Positions 33,972 through 42,479 of a stretch of DNA of 52,019 nt are shown here, one piece after another. Within the stretch, counting starts at the first letter, position 1. Each line of letters begins with the position of its first letter. Made by a program: the position numbers and the translations under genes. This DNA is from Candidatus Epulonipiscium sp. Its GTDB lineage: Bacteria; Bacillota; Clostridia; Lachnospirales; Defluviitaleaceae. The stretch is taken from NCBI GenBank assembly GCA_012521395.1, contig JAAYML010000058.1, positions 1 through 52,019 on the forward strand, written 5' to 3'. The notes under the pieces are model-generated. The model had not been told where the DNA came from and searched no databases. It was given only the letters and a program-made list of their open reading frames with translations.

Positions 33972-35147
33972 ATGTACAAAATTAAGACATTAAATAAGAT
34001 TTCTGAAGTAGGACTTCAACATTTTGATAGAAATAAATATGAAATATCAGAGGATTGTCCAAATCCAGACGGAATTATAGTTCGAAGTGCAAAAATGCAT
34101 GATATGGAATTGCCTGCTTCATTAAAGGCCATTGCCAGAGCAGGGGCCGGGGTAAATAACATTCCTGTAGATTTATGCTCAGAAAAAGGAATTGTTGTAT
34201 TCAATACCCCTGGAGCAAATGCCAATGCCGTAAAAGAATTGGTAATCGCTGGTTTGTTATTATCTTCAAGAAAAGTTGTCGATGCGATTAGCTGGGCTAA
34301 GAGTTTAAAAGGTAAAGGGGAAGAAGTTCCCAAACTTGTTGAAAAAGGAAAATCAGCTTTTGCGGGTCCTGAAATAAAAGGCAAAAAAATAGGTGTTATT
34401 GGTTTAGGGGCCATTGGTGTTTTAGTAGCTAATGCAGCAAAATCTCTTGGTATGGAGGTTTATGGATACGACCCTTATATTTCTGTTGATGCAGCCTGGG
34501 GCTTATCAAGAGCGGTTCATAAAGCGGATAGCCTTGAAGAAATTCTTGCTGATTCTGACTATATTACCATTCATGTTCCTTTACTTGAGGATACAAAAAA
34601 TATGATGAATAAAGAAAGATTTGCCTTAATGAAAAAAGGTGCAAGACTGCTTAATTTCTCAAGAGCTGAATTAGTTAATACGGCTGATTTACTTGAGGCA
34701 ATAAAAGAAGGTATTATAGCTTGTTATGTTACAGATTTCCCAACTGACGAATTATTAGATGTAGAAAATGTAATTGCTATTCCTCATTTAGGTGCATCCA
34801 CACCAGAATCTGAAGACAACTGTGCTGTTATGGCTGTGCAACAAATGATGGATTATCTTGAAAACGGAAATATTAAAAACTCAGTAAATTTCCCTGATTG
34901 TGAAATGACCAGAACAACCGATTACCGTACAGTTGTGGCTCATAAAAATATACCTGGTATGGTTGGTAAAATTACGACGACAATAGCGAATGACGGAGTC
35001 AATATCATGGATATGATGAACAAGAGTAAAAAAGAATGTGCCTATACCATTATTGATTCCGACAAGCCTGTATCGGATGAGGTTGTTGAAAAACTCATCC
35101 ATTCAGATGGTATTCTTACAGTTAGGACTTTAAACAGAATCAAATAG
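33972..35147 (+). CDS. serA: D-3-phosphoglycerate dehydrogenase
   Basis: SerA oxidises 3-phosphoglycerate, the first step of serine synthesis. The 391-residue protein has the Rossmann NAD motif GVIGLGAIG (about 140-148), the catalytic-site segments around RAELVNTADL and HLGAST, and a C-terminal ACT-like region (from about 320, VVAHKNIPGMVGKITTTIA) that commonly binds serine for feedback control. The start ATG 33972 follows AGGGGGAT (33960-33967); an upstream in-frame ATG lies inside serC. The operon ends at a strong terminator. Confidence 0.93.
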   Translation: MYKIKTLNKISEVGLQHFDRNKYEISEDCPNPDGIIVRSAKMHDMELPASLKAIARAGAGVNNIPVDLCSEKGIVVFNTPGANANAVKELVIAGLLLSSRKVVDAISWAKSLKGKGEEVPKLVEKGKSAFAGPEIKGKKIGVIGLGAIGVLVANAAKSLGMEVYGYDPYISVDAAWGLSRAVHKADSLEEILADSDYITIHVPLLEDTKNMMNKERFALMKKGARLLNFSRAELVNTADLLEAIKEGIIACYVTDFPTDELLDVENVIAIPHLGASTPESEDNCAVMAVQQMMDYLENGNIKNSVNFPDCEMTRTTDYRTVVAHKNIPGMVGKITTTIANDGVNIMDMMNKSKKECAYTIIDSDKPVSDEVVEKLIHSDGILTVRTLNRIK

Positions 35148-35161
35148 CAACTAAGACTCAG

Positions 35162-35200
35162 ACAACAGATTTTTGCATTGCTTAAATCTGTTGTTTTTTT
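35162..35200 (+). terminator. Terminator of serC-serA
   Basis: An 11-bp stem (35162-35172 / 35184-35194, core ACAACAGATTT) with an 11-base loop runs into a T-run (35194-35200). Confidence 0.85.
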
Positions 35201-35264
35201 AAGACATAAATATTGTAAATAATTATATTATAAATTATGGAATAGGGTGAGGTGTTATTTTATT

Positions 35265-36101
35265 ATGAATAATACAAAGATTGGATTTTTCACTAAGTTA
35301 ACAAGAACCATATTTGATTTTAATATTTATCCTCATGTTATTGGGGAAAGCACAGGAAGAGCCGTTGCTTTTTTACTTTTGTTTTCTTTACTTTTAGGAA
35401 TAATCGGTTCTTTAATTACTTCAGCCAGGTATCTTCTTTCGGGTGGTTTAACAGTTATCACTGATTTAATGCCTGATTTTGAATATGATAGTGGGATTCT
35501 AACCGTAGAAGATATGGAAGAGCCTTTTATTTATGAAATGGATTCCAATAAAATATTTGTTATCTATATGAATGATGAAGTGGATGCGGATATTTTAGAA
35601 TATTATTCTGAAGGAATCATGCTTAAACAAGATAGAGTGATTGCAGTTCAATATGGAAATATTCAGGAAGTATCTTATACGGAATTTTTGGATTCTTATA
35701 ATATATATCACTTTAGCAAGGAAGATTTATCAAAAATCCTCCCAGTCATTGATATTGGTATTGTTGTGATAATGATTGGTTTTGGAGTTATTGGAAGCGT
35801 TATTGGTAAAATGATCAGTTCTCTTTTTGTCAGTGTATTGGGATTAATCGTAAATGCAGTTTCAGAAGCTAAATTAACTTATAGCGATATCTATAAAACA
35901 GGGGTTTATGCTTTGATTCTTCCTTCTTTAATAAAGCTAATTCTTTCATCCGCAGGTCGTAATGTTGGCTTTATAAGAATGATATTTTTTGTTGTCTATT
36001 ATGGTATTGTCATTTTCTATCTTGTAAAGGCTATTACAACGATAAAAAGAAATAAGCAAGAAATGATGTATCAGCAATATCAGCAAAATATGATGCAATA
36101 A
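35265..36101 (+). CDS. DUF1189 family membrane protein
   Basis: The 278-residue protein resembles the DUF1189 family. It has a hydrophobic helix near residues 30-50 (AFLLLFSLLLGIIGSLI), an extracytoplasmic region of about 110 residues, and a C-terminal half with three or more membrane helices, ending in a Gln/Met-rich tail (MMYQQYQQNMMQ). No function is known. I take ATG 35265 as start; the site GAGGTG lies about 11 bases upstream. An in-frame GTG (35247) overlaps that site. It stands alone between the serA terminator and a REP-like hairpin. Confidence 0.7.
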   Translation: MNNTKIGFFTKLTRTIFDFNIYPHVIGESTGRAVAFLLLFSLLLGIIGSLITSARYLLSGGLTVITDLMPDFEYDSGILTVEDMEEPFIYEMDSNKIFVIYMNDEVDADILEYYSEGIMLKQDRVIAVQYGNIQEVSYTEFLDSYNIYHFSKEDLSKILPVIDIGIVVIMIGFGVIGSVIGKMISSLFVSVLGLIVNAVSEAKLTYSDIYKTGVYALILPSLIKLILSSAGRNVGFIRMIFFVVYYGIVIFYLVKAITTIKRNKQEMMYQQYQQNMMQ

Positions 36102-36115
36102 AAAAAGAAACTTAA

Positions 36116-36180
36116 AAACATGGGGACAGTTCCTTGTTTCACCGGCAATCTGGTGAAACAAGGAATCGTCCCCATGTTTC
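36116..36180. repeat. REP-like long hairpin in a convergent intergenic gap
   Basis: Bases 36118-36143 and 36152-36177 pair over 26 positions with one mismatch and one G-T pair, enclosing an 8-base loop. Arms carry CATGGGGAC and the reverse-complement pair CCTTGTTTCACC / GGTGAAACAAGG. GC-richer than its surroundings, it resembles the GGGGAC-type repetitive palindromes found in some Firmicutes near RAYT transposases. It may also terminate both convergent genes. No second copy is seen in the window. Confidence 0.7.
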
Positions 36181-37626
36181 TTAAAGTATTGGTTCAACAG
36201 AAGCAGGATCTGAATTCATATTGTTGAGTACTTCTTTAAGAATTAAAATGCCTTCGTGAATCTGTTTTTCATTGACGGCTGCAAAACTAAGGCGGAAGTA
36301 GTTAAGGGATTCTTTAGATAAAGAAAATAATGAACCTGGTGAAATAATGACATTTCTTGATAAAAGTATGTCAGACAGTTTATCTACAGAGATAGAAGCT
36401 TTTAATTTAATCCATAGGCTTAAGCCTCCGTCAGGAGGAATGTAACTGATCTCATTTTTTAAATGTTCATCAAGTAATTTCATTAAATAAATATATCTTT
36501 TCTTATATATCTCACGAATTTCATTAATATGGCTTTTCCAGAGCCCTTTCCGAAGATATAAGTCAAATACCCGTTGTATAAAACCTGATGTAGTAATGTC
36601 AGTGGTTTGTTTTGCAGATAAAATATTGTCTAATAAGTTTTTTGGTACCACTAAGAAGCCCAGGCGGAGTCCTGGCATTAATATTTTTGAAAAGCTTTTT
36701 AAAAAGATCACCCGGTTTCGATGATCCAGGGCTTTTATTGGTATGCTTTTCTCTTCAGAATAATTTAAATCACTTAAATAATCATCTTCAATAATATAGG
36801 TATTATATTTTTCAGCCAAATCTAATATAGTCCTTTTCTTTTTTAATGAATATGAATAACCTGTAGGATTTTGATAATAGGGCATAAGATATATAAATTT
36901 TGGATGGTATATTTTCAGGTAGTTTTCAAGAATTTCTAAATCCATGCCATCTGTTTCTAAGGGAACCTCAATGATTCGTGCGCCCCGGCTTTGGAATGCG
37001 GCAATGGCACCATGATAAGTTGGCTTTTCTACCAATAAAGTATCTCCATATTGCAGCAGGGCCTTGGAAAGAATATCAATTCCTTGTTGTGCTCCTGAAA
37101 TAATTTGAATTCTATCTTTTGAGCTATTTATCCCATAAGATTTAAGATAGTCAGCAACAGATTCCCTGAGTTTTTCATATCCTTGGCTTTCCTGATAGCT
37201 AAAAGCATTACCTTTATCTTTATCCAGAATTTCATTGACAATGCACTTAAAACTTTCAACAGGGAACAAATCCGTACTTGGGGATATACTGGCAAAATTG
37301 ATGCTGTCTTCTGTAATCATTATTTGTTTTATCTCTTTTTTTTCTTCATAAGCAGGAGAAGGCATATCTTTTACAGGAATAGGCGATACATAGGTGCCAC
37401 TTCCTACTTGAGAGTAAACAAGCCCCTTTTTTTCCAGATATTTATAGGCATTTATGACAGTTACATTGTTGACTTTTAATTTATTGGCAAGTTTACGGAT
37501 GGTAGGCAGTTTTGTATTGGCTTTTAAGATATCTTTAGAAATTAAATCATAAAGAGCATCAGCTAGTTGCTGATAAAGAGGAATTTTACTATTTCTATCC
37601 AATTGTATCGATACAAAGTAATCCAT
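36181..37626 (-). CDS. pdxR: MocR/GntR-type regulator with aminotransferase domain (PdxR-like)
   Basis: This 481-residue protein joins an N-terminal GntR winged helix (about 10-82, LPTIRKLANKLKVNNVTVINAYKYLEKKG) to a fold-type I aminotransferase domain (about 110-470) with the PLP lysine K314 (FLKSFSKILMPGLRLGF) and Asp281/282. MocR regulators of the PdxR type sense PLP and control pdxST. Here the gene is divergent from pdxS, and a shared palindrome lies between them, so I infer that role; the name is by context. The ATG is preceded by an AAGGAGGA site. A second palindrome copy lies inside codons 4-8 of the gene. Confidence 0.88.
   Translation of the reverse strand: MDYFVSIQLDRNSKIPLYQQLADALYDLISKDILKANTKLPTIRKLANKLKVNNVTVINAYKYLEKKGLVYSQVGSGTYVSPIPVKDMPSPAYEEKKEIKQIMITEDSINFASISPSTDLFPVESFKCIVNEILDKDKGNAFSYQESQGYEKLRESVADYLKSYGINSSKDRIQIISGAQQGIDILSKALLQYGDTLLVEKPTYHGAIAAFQSRGARIIEVPLETDGMDLEILENYLKIYHPKFIYLMPYYQNPTGYSYSLKKKRTILDLAEKYNTYIIEDDYLSDLNYSEEKSIPIKALDHRNRVIFLKSFSKILMPGLRLGFLVVPKNLLDNILSAKQTTDITTSGFIQRVFDLYLRKGLWKSHINEIREIYKKRYIYLMKLLDEHLKNEISYIPPDGGLSLWIKLKASISVDKLSDILLSRNVIISPGSLFSLSKESLNYFRLSFAAVNEKQIHEGILILKEVLNNMNSDPASVEPIL
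37603..37616. promoter_or_regulatory. Internal TTGTATCGATACAA palindrome (operator candidate)
   Basis: This is a perfect 14-bp palindrome within the first codons of the pdxR-like gene. It is identical to the core of the site at 37716-37737; centre-to-centre distance is 117 bp. Confidence 0.6.
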
Positions 37627-37715
37627 AATGAAAAATCCTCCTTAATATATTGAAAATAGCTAGTATATTTGTATAATAATGCATATATAAAAATTCATTT
37701 TTTTCTTTATCCTGA

Positions 37716-37737
37716 AAAATTGTATCGATACAATTTT
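37716..37737. promoter_or_regulatory. Intergenic 22-bp palindrome (PdxR operator candidate)
   Basis: A perfect 22-bp palindrome with core TTGTATCGATACAA flanked by AAAA and TTTT lies between the divergent pdxR-like and pdxS genes. A second, unrelated palindrome GACAGCTGTC follows at 37750-37759. No promoter boxes of pdxS stand out clearly. Confidence 0.65.
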
Positions 37738-37812
37738 ATCATTGTTTTAGACAGCTGTCCAGACGTTATCAAAATCTTTCATGAAACTTTTTGATTAAGG
37801 AGGTTTATGAAT

Positions 37813-38625
37813 ATGAGTAATAAATATGATATAACAGAAAGTTTAAAAGGTGGGGTGATTATGGATGTCACCAATGCAAAAGAAGCAAAAATTGCCCAGG
37901 AAGCAGGAGCAGTAGCTGTTATGGCATTAGAACGGGTTCCTGCGGATATCAGAAGAGAAGGAGGCATAGCAAGGATGTCAGATCCTAAACTCATCAAAGA
38001 AATCAAAGAAGCTGTCAGTATTCCTGTTATGGCAAAATGCAGAATAGGTCATTTTGTAGAAGCACAGATATTAGAGGCTTTGGACATTGATTATATTGAT
38101 GAAAGTGAAGTTTTAACACCTGCTGATGATAAATACCATATTGATAAAAAACTTTTCAGGGCTCCTTTTGTATGTGGCGCCAGGGATTTAGGAGAGGCCC
38201 TGAGAAGGATTGGAGAAGGGGCGTCTATGATCCGGACAAAAGGAGAGGCTGGGACAGGAGATATTGTCCAGGCAGTAAAGCATATGAGGACAATGATGGC
38301 TCAGATTAGACAGTTGCAAAATATGGCAAAGGAAGAAAGAATGGCCTTTGCAAAAGAAATTGCTGCGCCTGTTCATTTGGTTGAAGAAGTTGCTGAATTA
38401 GGAAGACTTCCTGTAGCTAATTTTGCTGCCGGAGGCGTAGCAACTCCTGCCGATGCTGCTCTTATGATGCAATTAGGCAGTGATGGAGTTTTTGTAGGTT
38501 CAGGGATATTTAAATCCGGAAATCCTGCAAAAAGAGCCAAAGCGATTGTAGAAGCGGTTAAATATTATAATGATCCAAAAAAATTAGCCGAGATATCGGA
38601 AGATTTGGGAGAAGAGATGAACTAG
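37813..38625 (+). CDS. pdxS: Pyridoxal 5'-phosphate synthase lyase subunit PdxS, C-terminally short
   Basis: PdxS makes PLP from ribose 5-phosphate, glyceraldehyde 3-phosphate and ammonia, which PdxT normally delivers from glutamine. The 270 residues show Asp18, Lys75 (VMAKCRIGH), Lys143 ([11 protein letters not shown]) and the ESEVLTPAD segment, equivalent to the Bacillus residues D24, K81 and K149. The protein ends at [10 protein letters not shown], whereas the usual family end continues about 18 residues to an ERGW-type end. No frameshift in the downstream DNA would restore that tail. pdxT is not adjacent. ATG 37813 is better spaced from AAGGAGG (37797-37803) than ATG 37807. Confidence 0.93.
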   Translation: MSNKYDITESLKGGVIMDVTNAKEAKIAQEAGAVAVMALERVPADIRREGGIARMSDPKLIKEIKEAVSIPVMAKCRIGHFVEAQILEALDIDYIDESEVLTPADDKYHIDKKLFRAPFVCGARDLGEALRRIGEGASMIRTKGEAGTGDIVQAVKHMRTMMAQIRQLQNMAKEERMAFAKEIAAPVHLVEEVAELGRLPVANFAAGGVATPADAALMMQLGSDGVFVGSGIFKSGNPAKRAKAIVEAVKYYNDPKKLAEISEDLGEEMN

Positions 38626-38635
38626 TAAAAAAGCG

Positions 38636-38676
38636 ATAGGAAGTAGGAAGAAGTTAATTCCATGCTTCCTATTTTT
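38636..38676 (+). terminator. Probable terminator after pdxS
   Basis: ATAGGAAG (38636-38643) and CTTCCTAT (38665-38672) form an 8-bp stem with a 21-base loop, followed by TTTTT. The remaining 122 bases up to 38798 are strikingly pyrimidine-rich on this strand and contain a repeated TCTTTCTTGC (38684-38693, 38739-38748). Confidence 0.5.
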
Positions 38677-38807
38677 AATTGCATCTTTCTTGCATTTTTT
38701 ATTTCTAATTTTTAACTTTTTATTTCCAGCTTCTAACTTCTTTCTTGCTTTATTTTTAAATCAGTGTAAAATTCATTGTAGGACAATTTTAAAGAGGAGT
38801 GGAAGTA

Positions 38808-39353
38808 ATGAAAGAACTATCACTGCACATTTTAGACATTACTGAAAATAGTATTAGGGCCAAAGCGACAGAAATATATATAGAAGTAGAAGAAGACCTT
38901 AATAACAATCTTTTTTCATTTGTAATAAAGGATAATGGAAAAGGAATGGATGAAGAATTTTTAAAGGCAGTAAAAGATCCTTTTACAACGTCCAGGACTA
39001 CGAGAAAAGTTGGTCTGGGAATTCCCCTTTTAGAAGCAGCCTGTAAAAGATGTAATGGCGGTCTTGAAATTATTAGTGTAGTTAATCAGGGAACACAGAT
39101 TAAGGCATGGATGGATTATAACCATATAGACCGGGCACCTTTAGGGGATATGGTCAGTACCATATCCAATTTAATAATATCCAATCCGGATATCGATTTT
39201 GTTTATTGCCATAAGTATAATGAAAAATCATTTAAAATTGATACGAGAGAAATTAAGAATATTCTTGATGGTGTGCCGATTAACGATCTTTCCGTTATAA
39301 ACTGGCTGAAAAATTACATAAAAGATGAATTGACAGAAATTAAACAAAAATAA
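38808..39353 (+). CDS. Small HATPase (histidine-kinase-like ATPase) protein
   Basis: The 181-residue product consists of a GHKL/HATPase_c fold: the N-box N14 (ITENSIRAKAT), the G1 box D42-N-G-K-G-M and the G2 box G69-L-G-I-P, then a C-terminal part of about 80 residues without known motif (VINWLKNYIKDELTE). There is no dimerisation/phosphoacceptor His domain and no sensor domain, so it is not a complete histidine kinase. Similar small ATP-binding proteins are found in Clostridia next to [FeFe]-hydrogenase and Rnf-related gene sets, but no function is proven. ATG 38808 follows AGAGGAG; GTG 38799 is less likely. It stands upstream of the Rnf operon. Confidence 0.75.
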   Translation: MKELSLHILDITENSIRAKATEIYIEVEEDLNNNLFSFVIKDNGKGMDEEFLKAVKDPFTTSRTTRKVGLGIPLLEAACKRCNGGLEIISVVNQGTQIKAWMDYNHIDRAPLGDMVSTISNLIISNPDIDFVYCHKYNEKSFKIDTREIKNILDGVPINDLSVINWLKNYIKDELTEIKQK

Positions 39354-39358
39354 TTTAA

Positions 39359-39380
39359 AAAAAGTAAATTATTACTTTTT
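39359..39380 (+). terminator. Weak terminator after the HATPase gene
   Basis: AAAAAGTAA and TTACTTTTT form a perfect 9-bp A/T-rich stem with loop ATTA, ending in T5. Confidence 0.5.
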
Positions 39381-39507
39381 AAAAGAGAAAATGATTAAAT
39401 AAAATAGTATATTGCATACAAGATACGCGAAAACACAGCAGAATTTTTTAATTAAAATGGTAAATAAATCTAGGTGATTTGTGCATTTTTTATCATTTCT
39501 TGATGAA

Positions 39508-39535
39508 TTTACTGCTTTGTATTATGATATATAAT
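39508..39535 (+). promoter_or_regulatory. Candidate rnf promoter in the 256-base gap
   Basis: The gap 39354-39609 has no gene. TTTACT (39508-39513) and TATAAT (39530-39535) are spaced by 16 bases. A 10-bp direct repeat ATTATGATAT occurs at 39521-39530 and 39538-39547, overlapping the -10 region, and may bind a regulator. TTGTAT (39517-39522) with TATGAT (39540-39545) is an alternative pair. Confidence 0.4.
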
Positions 39536-39609
39536 ATATTATGATATTTACTTGAAATAACTAAATCTGTTTTTTTGCATAATTTTATTCAATGAATAGG
39601 GGGATTTAT

Positions 39610-40935
39610 ATGCAGTTGCTTACTTTTAAAAGAGGCATTCACCCTCCTGATGGAAAACATTTAACTGAAAATAAACCAATAGAATATCTTCTTCCTAAAG
39701 GAGATTTGGTATATCCTATGGTTCAACACATAGGAGCACCATGTGAGCCTATCGTAAAAAAGGGAGACAGGGTCTTAGTTGGTCAAAAAATTGGAGAAAC
39801 TAAGGCTTATGTTTCATCACCCATACATTCAAGTGTATCGGGTACGGTAAAAAATATTGCACCCATGCTTCATCCCAATGGAAATAAGGTTTTATCTGTC
39901 ATAGTTGAAAATGATGGTTTATATGAAGAACATGAATCTATTGGACCAAAAGGGGATTATAAAGATCTTTCCAGAGAGCAGATTATTGAAATTATAAAAG
40001 AAGCTGGTATTGTTGGTATGGGTGGGGCAGGATTCCCTACTTTTATCAAACTGTCTCCTCCTCCGGAGAAAAAGATCGATACGATTATTGTAAACGGGGC
40101 GGAATGTGAACCTTATTTAACTTCTGACTATAGAGTGATGTTAGAAGAAACGGACAGAGTGGTTACTGGCTTGAAAATTATTTTAAAACTGTTTCCTGAG
40201 GCTAAGGGCTATATTGCTGTAGAAAATAATAAAATGAAAGCGGTTGAAGCTCTTCTGGAAGAGACAAAAAATGTAGATAACATTGAAGTAAAGGTTCTAA
40301 AAACCAAGTATCCCCAGGGATCAGAAAAACAATTAATTTATGCCTTAACAGGCAGAGAAGTACCTTCTGGAGGATTGCCTGCGGATGTGGGTTGTATTGT
40401 GCAAAACATTGATACGGTTGTAGCCATCCATAGGGCTATTGTTAGAGGAAGGCCTTTAATGAGAAGAATAGTAACAGTTACCGGGGGAGCAATTAAAGAT
40501 CCAAAGAATTTCAAAGTAAAGATCGGAACATCTTACAGGGAACTGATAGAAGCCGCTGGAGGCTTTGTAGAAGAACCAGTGAAAATTATATCTGGTGGAC
40601 CGATGATGGGAATTGCGCTTCCTAGTTTGGATGTGCCAGTATGTAAGGGAACTTCAGCCATTTTATGTTTAACCAGAGAAGAAGCACAGTTACCCCAGGA
40701 ACAAAATTGTATCCGCTGTGGCAGATGTATTTCTGCCTGCCCTATGGGTTTAATGCCTTTGGAACTTAATCGATATGCCATTCATAAAGACATAGAACAA
40801 TTTGAAACAATGCACGGAATGGATTGCATGGAATGCGGCAGTTGTTCTTATATATGTCCGGCAAAAAGACATATTGTTCAGTCCATCAGAACGGCAAAAA
40901 AAGCAGTATTAGAGAACAGGAAGAAAAATGCGTAA
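39610..40935 (+). CDS. rnfC: Rnf complex subunit C (NADH-side)
   Basis: RnfC is the peripheral, Fe-S and FMN-containing subunit that exchanges electrons with NAD+. The 441-residue protein has a GGAGFPTFIKL nucleotide-binding segment, a VNGAECEPYL stretch and two 4Fe-4S clusters in the last 80 residues (CIRCGRCISACPMG and CMECGSCSYICPAK). ATG 39610 is chosen, with the AGGGGG site upstream; the ATG at 39592 overlaps it. It opens the six-gene rnfCDGEAB operon. Confidence 0.95.
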   Translation: MQLLTFKRGIHPPDGKHLTENKPIEYLLPKGDLVYPMVQHIGAPCEPIVKKGDRVLVGQKIGETKAYVSSPIHSSVSGTVKNIAPMLHPNGNKVLSVIVENDGLYEEHESIGPKGDYKDLSREQIIEIIKEAGIVGMGGAGFPTFIKLSPPPEKKIDTIIVNGAECEPYLTSDYRVMLEETDRVVTGLKIILKLFPEAKGYIAVENNKMKAVEALLEETKNVDNIEVKVLKTKYPQGSEKQLIYALTGREVPSGGLPADVGCIVQNIDTVVAIHRAIVRGRPLMRRIVTVTGGAIKDPKNFKVKIGTSYRELIEAAGGFVEEPVKIISGGPMMGIALPSLDVPVCKGTSAILCLTREEAQLPQEQNCIRCGRCISACPMGLMPLELNRYAIHKDIEQFETMHGMDCMECGSCSYICPAKRHIVQSIRTAKKAVLENRKKNA

Positions 40936-40947
40936 AGGGGGAGCTTA

Positions 40948-41883
40948 ATGGCTAACGGAAAGTATACAGTATCCTCATCGCCTCATATACGTTCAACGGA
41001 TACCATTCAAAGTATTATGCAAGATGTTTTTATTGCTTTACTTCCTGCAGCGTTTGCAGGGGTTTGGTTTTTTAGATTTTCAGCTTTATGGATTATTTTG
41101 ATATCCATAGTGACATGTGTTGGAGCAGAGGCCTTATGGCAAAAACTAACAAATCAAAAAATTACAATAAACGATTTTAGTGCGGCAGTAACGGGTTTAC
41201 TTCTTGCCCTTAATTTGCCTCCGACCGTTCCTTTTTGGATTCCCATAGTGGGAGGAGTTTTTGCAATTATTGTTGTTAAGCAGTTTTTTGGAGGCCTGGG
41301 ACAAAACTTTATGAATCCGGCTTTGGCCGCCAGGGTTTTTTTACTCACTTCATGGACTCCTCAAATGACCAGTTGGACTTTTGACGGTATGACAACGGCA
41401 ACACCTTTGGGAATATTAAAAGAAGGCGGAGCACAATTACCTTCTCTGGCGGATTTATTGATAGGACGCATTGGCGGTTGTATTGGAGAAACATCTGCCA
41501 TTGCCTTGTTGATTGGAGCAGCATATTTGCTTTATAAAAAAGTGATATCAATAAGAATTCCTGCAACTTTTATAGGAACCGTTTTTGTCCTAACCTGGTT
41601 ACTTGGAAGAGGCGGTATGTTTTATTCCAATGCTTTGTATGAAATTTTTACAGGAGGACTTATTTTAGGAGCATTTTTTATGGCGACAGATTATGCTTCT
41701 TCTCCTGTGACAGAAAAAGGTCAGTATATTATGGGCTTAGGTTGTGGGATTATTACTGCTGTCATCCGTTTATACGGAGGCCTGCCGGAAGGGGTATCCT
41801 ATGCCATTCTTATTATGAATCTGGCAGTTCCATTAATTGAAAGATATACAAGACCCCACTATTTTGGGGAGGTGAAGCAATGA
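40948..41883 (+). CDS. rnfD: Rnf complex subunit D (membrane, FMN-bearing)
   Basis: RnfD is a multi-helix membrane subunit that carries a covalently bound FMN and a second flavin. The 311 residues include the TTATPL segment near residues 149-154, in which Thr152 is the likely FMN-attachment site, and conserved GQNFMNPALAARV upstream of it. Its end overlaps rnfG by 4 bases, so translation is coupled. Confidence 0.94.
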   Translation: MANGKYTVSSSPHIRSTDTIQSIMQDVFIALLPAAFAGVWFFRFSALWIILISIVTCVGAEALWQKLTNQKITINDFSAAVTGLLLALNLPPTVPFWIPIVGGVFAIIVVKQFFGGLGQNFMNPALAARVFLLTSWTPQMTSWTFDGMTTATPLGILKEGGAQLPSLADLLIGRIGGCIGETSAIALLIGAAYLLYKKVISIRIPATFIGTVFVLTWLLGRGGMFYSNALYEIFTGGLILGAFFMATDYASSPVTEKGQYIMGLGCGIITAVIRLYGGLPEGVSYAILIMNLAVPLIERYTRPHYFGEVKQ

Positions 41884-42446
41884 AGGAAATTTTAAAACTT
41901 GGCCTGATATTATTTATAATAACAGCTGTTTCTGGCGGATTATTGGGTTTTGCCTATGAAATTACTAAAGAACCCATAGCAGAACAGGTTAGGCTGGCCA
42001 ATGAAGAAGCTATGGTAAAATCTTTTCCTCAAGGTGAAAAATTTAAAAAAATAGAAGCAGAGATACCGGAAGATTCTAATGTTGTAGAAATTCATGCCGT
42101 ATATAAGGGGAATGTTTTAGAGGGTTTTGTAGTAAAAGTTTTATCGAAAGGTTTTGGTGGCCCTATAGAGATGACTGTTGGCGTATCAAAAGACGGAATG
42201 GTTCAGGGCGTTAGTATACTTGGTCACAGTGAAACGCCTGGTTTGGGGGCTAAGGCTCAAGAGGATGATTTCCTTTCTCGTTATCAGGGGAAATCTGGCA
42301 TATTGACGGTTGTGAAAACAGGAGCCAGTAAGGATAATGAAATAGAAGCTATTTCAGGTGCTACCATTACGTCGAAGGCAGTGACGGATGGAATAAATGA
42401 AGTATTAGACTTTATTGAAAATCATCTGGATGCGGATAATTTTTAA
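41880..42446 (+). CDS. rnfG: Rnf complex subunit G (FMN-bearing)
   Basis: RnfG has one N-terminal membrane helix (about 8-26) and an FMN-binding domain facing outside. The 188-residue protein shows the flavinylation motif S159-G-A-T162 (AISGATITSKAV) and the GLGAK segment (121-125). It is flavinylated on Thr162 by an ApbE-type transferase elsewhere. Confidence 0.94.
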   Translation: MKEILKLGLILFIITAVSGGLLGFAYEITKEPIAEQVRLANEEAMVKSFPQGEKFKKIEAEIPEDSNVVEIHAVYKGNVLEGFVVKVLSKGFGGPIEMTVGVSKDGMVQGVSILGHSETPGLGAKAQEDDFLSRYQGKSGILTVVKTGASKDNEIEAISGATITSKAVTDGINEVLDFIENHLDADNF

Positions 42447-42479
42447 GGTTTTTTTGATTTTAATTAAAGGAGGATTACA

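Noticed and set aside
39570-39600. TGCATAATTTTATTCA before rnfC as a further ArgR box
   Set aside because: Aligned to the ARG-box consensus it has at least four mismatches, and there is no partner box at 20 bases as at argJ and argD.
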